Part shown: one piece after another, positions 1 to 64,000 of the stretch
How the letters are laid out: every line of letters starts with the position of its first letter
Position numbering within the stretch: position 1 is the first letter of the stretch
Assembly (NCBI GenBank): GCA_007844125.1
Contig: CM017558.1
Span: forward strand, 59,246,550-59,310,549
From: Sinonovacula constricta
Lineage: Eukaryota > Mollusca > Bivalvia > Cardiida > Solecurtidae
Reading direction: 5' to 3'
DNA: 64,000 bases
Notes under the pieces: model-generated
Database searches by the model: none
The model's input: the letters and a program-made list of their open reading frames with translations, nothing else
Told to the model about the DNA's origin: nothing
Made by a program: the position numbers and the translations under genes

Positions 1-1080
1 ACCACACCAACCCGAACTTAAGATATAACAACATAGCCATCACAACCATAACCACACCAACCCGAACTTAAGATATAACAACATAGCCATCACAACCATA
101 ACCACACCAACCCGAACACAGGATGTAACAACATAGCCATCACAACCATAACCACACCAACCCGAACTTAAGATATAACAACATAGCCATCACAACCATA
201 ACCACACCAACCCGAACACAAGATGTAACAACATAGCCATCACAACCATAACCACACCAACCCGAACTTAAGATATAACAACATAGCCATCACAACCATA
301 ACCACACCAACCCGAACACAGGATGTAACAACATAGCCATCACAACCATAACCACACCAACCCGAACTTAAGATATAACAACATAGCCATCACAACCATA
401 GCCACGCCAACCCGAACTTAAGATATAACAACATAGCCATCACAACCATAACCACACCAACCCGAACTTAAGATATAACAACATAGCCATCACAACCATA
501 ACCACACCAACCCGAACACAAGATGTAACAACATAGCCATCACAACCATAACCACACCAACCCGAACTTAAGATATAACAACATAGCCATCACAACCATA
601 ACCACACCAACCCGAACACAAGATTTAACAACATAGCCATCACAACCATAACCACACCAACCCGAACTTAAGATATAACAACATAGCCATCACAACCATA
701 ACCACACCAACCCGAACACAAGATGTAACAACATAGCCATCACAACCATAGCCACACCAACCCGAACACAAGATGTAACAACATAGCCATCACAACCATA
801 GCCACACCAACCCGAACACAAGATGTAACAACATAGCCATCACAACCATAACCACACCAACCCGAACACAAGATGTAACAACATAGCCATCACAACCATA
901 ACCACACCGACCCGAAAACAATATTCAACAACATAGCCATCACAACCATAGCCACGCCAAACCGAACTTAAGATATAACAACATAGCCATCACAACCATA
1001 ACCACACCAACCCGAACACAAGATGTAACAACATAGCCATCACAACCATAACCACACCGACCCGAAAACAGTATTTCACA
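1..1080. repeat. 50-bp minisatellite, about 21.5 copies
   Basis: Every unit contains ACATAGCCATCACAACCATA. Two main types differ mid-unit: type A (CTTAAGATATAAC) and type B (CACAAGATGTAAC), plus rarer CACAGGATG and GAAAACA forms. Order from the left: A A B A B A B A A A B A B A B B B B C A B C. The array continues beyond the left edge. It lies upstream of the first visible exon. Confidence 0.97.
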
Positions 1081-1640
1081 CAACGGGCATAAATAAAACC
1101 AATATCATAACCAATATAATAGCGACACTATCCCCACGACAACCTCCAGCCACCAAAACTTTAATCAACATTGCTATACCTACACTCAACAGCATAACCA
1201 ACATCATCATAGCCACATTTCCTCCCACAACAACCATCACCACCTCTATCTTTATCGGTTTAGCTACAATCAGCAACATAGCCACTACCATCATAGCCAC
1301 ACAAGCCCAAAACAACATCTACAACCCTCATCACTGACATTAATACAATAAGTAGCATAAACACAGCGCCATCACCCCTTCAATAATCACCACAAACACA
1401 ATCATCAACGTCATATCAACAGTTACCAATAAACAATCATCACCATAACTTCACCACCCTTACACCAACCCTTACTACCTGCAATAAACAACATAACCAC
1501 CACTCATTTATCTCAGTCATCATCATTAAAAGTACAATGTCTACATTACACCCATTATCACCATCTATCACAAGCGCTTTATTATCAACATTCTAAAACC
1601 AAAATCACCGACATGACGACCACCCCCTCATCACCATCAT
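1081..1640. repeat. CAT/ACC-rich low-complexity tract
   Basis: A strongly strand-biased run of CAT, ACC and AAC triplets (ATCATCATAGCCAC and similar), probably a decayed continuation of the 50-bp array. Open frames here reflect biased composition. It runs up to the acceptor of the first visible exon. Confidence 0.7.
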
Positions 1641-1651
1641 TCTCCTCCCAG

Positions 1652-63512
<61,861 letters not shown>

Positions 63513-64000
63513 GTGAGGTCAGAAATGTCAAGTGATCGTGTTATAACGTCTGTTCTATTTGATGTTGTTTAATGAAAATACATTTCCTTGAGGACTATGG
63601 AAAATTAATGAGCGGCATGTTCGTTTGACCTTTAATGACTCTGCCATTATTGTGCGTTTGTTGCAAAGTGTACCAGTGTTTTTTTTTAAATTATGCTATT
63701 AACATATTGTTGTATTACATGCATACCTGACCAATGAATAGTTTAAATTTAACCACGCCCCTACAGGTCAGGGATCTGACAAACATCGAATGGTGAAATG
63801 TATGCACAATGAATGTAAACGCGATTTAATGTTTGTGAGCATGCATTGTACTGTTAGGTTATGCGTACAAAGCATCAGAAAGGCCCCATATAGTATGCCC
63901 AGATATCATAAATACAAACTCGTAAATGCGTGTCTTCTTTGCAATCTATGCGCAATATCAATGTCAATTAAGCCTAGACCAACTGGTTGAGTAACAAGTT
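63513..64000. other. Start of intron 24 to window end, nothing recognised
   Basis: Follows donor GTGAGG at 63513. No further exon of the thioester domain was seen before the window ends. Confidence 0.6.

Overview
This window is animal nuclear DNA. It shows one long intron-rich gene on the + strand, canonical GT/AG introns, tRNA-derived SINEs, LINE-type reverse transcriptases, short DNA transposons and very large tandem arrays. No bacterial-style gene can be supported. A thioester-protein gene with a multi-exon bait region, together with this repeat style, suggests a mollusc, most likely a bivalve. That placement is inference.

The only host gene I can support is an alpha-2-macroglobulin/TEP/CD109-type gene. 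It crosses the whole window and is open at both ends. I can place 26 exons between 1652 and 63512, about 905 codons. They run from the end of macroglobulin domain MG1 to the thioester motif GCGEQTM at the start of the thioester domain. The reading phase is continuous across every junction. The signal peptide and first exon lie upstream; the rest of the thioester domain, the receptor-binding domain and any GPI tail lie downstream.

Layout: 1-1080 is a 50-bp array. 1652-18513 carries exons 1-13 (MG1 end to MG6), with a 33-bp intronic array (2.7-3.3 kb), SINE and RT fragments, and a decayed minus-strand LINE (13.7-16.6 kb). 18514-33211 is a 14.7-kb intron almost filled by a 13.4-kb array of 30-bp and 28-bp monomers, including four near-identical 2.15-kb higher-order copies. 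33212-49406 is the bait region: one 76-nt exon and then five mini-exons of 30, 33, 36, 36 and 36 nt, all phase 1-1. The three 36-nt exons belong to three tandem copies of one genomic cassette. Those copies later received an RT element with 245-bp direct repeats, a fold-back DNA element and an hAT-like MITE. 49.9-53.5 kb holds 34-bp and 38-bp arrays. 54244-63512 carries exons 18-24, interrupted by SINEs, a (CTA)n tract and a 3.5-kb 33-bp array.

The most interesting feature is the triplicated bait mini-exon. It looks like raw material for alternative or mutually exclusive splicing in an innate-immune protease-trap or opsonin gene. Nearly all other long open frames are artefacts of tandem arrays whose period is a multiple of three.
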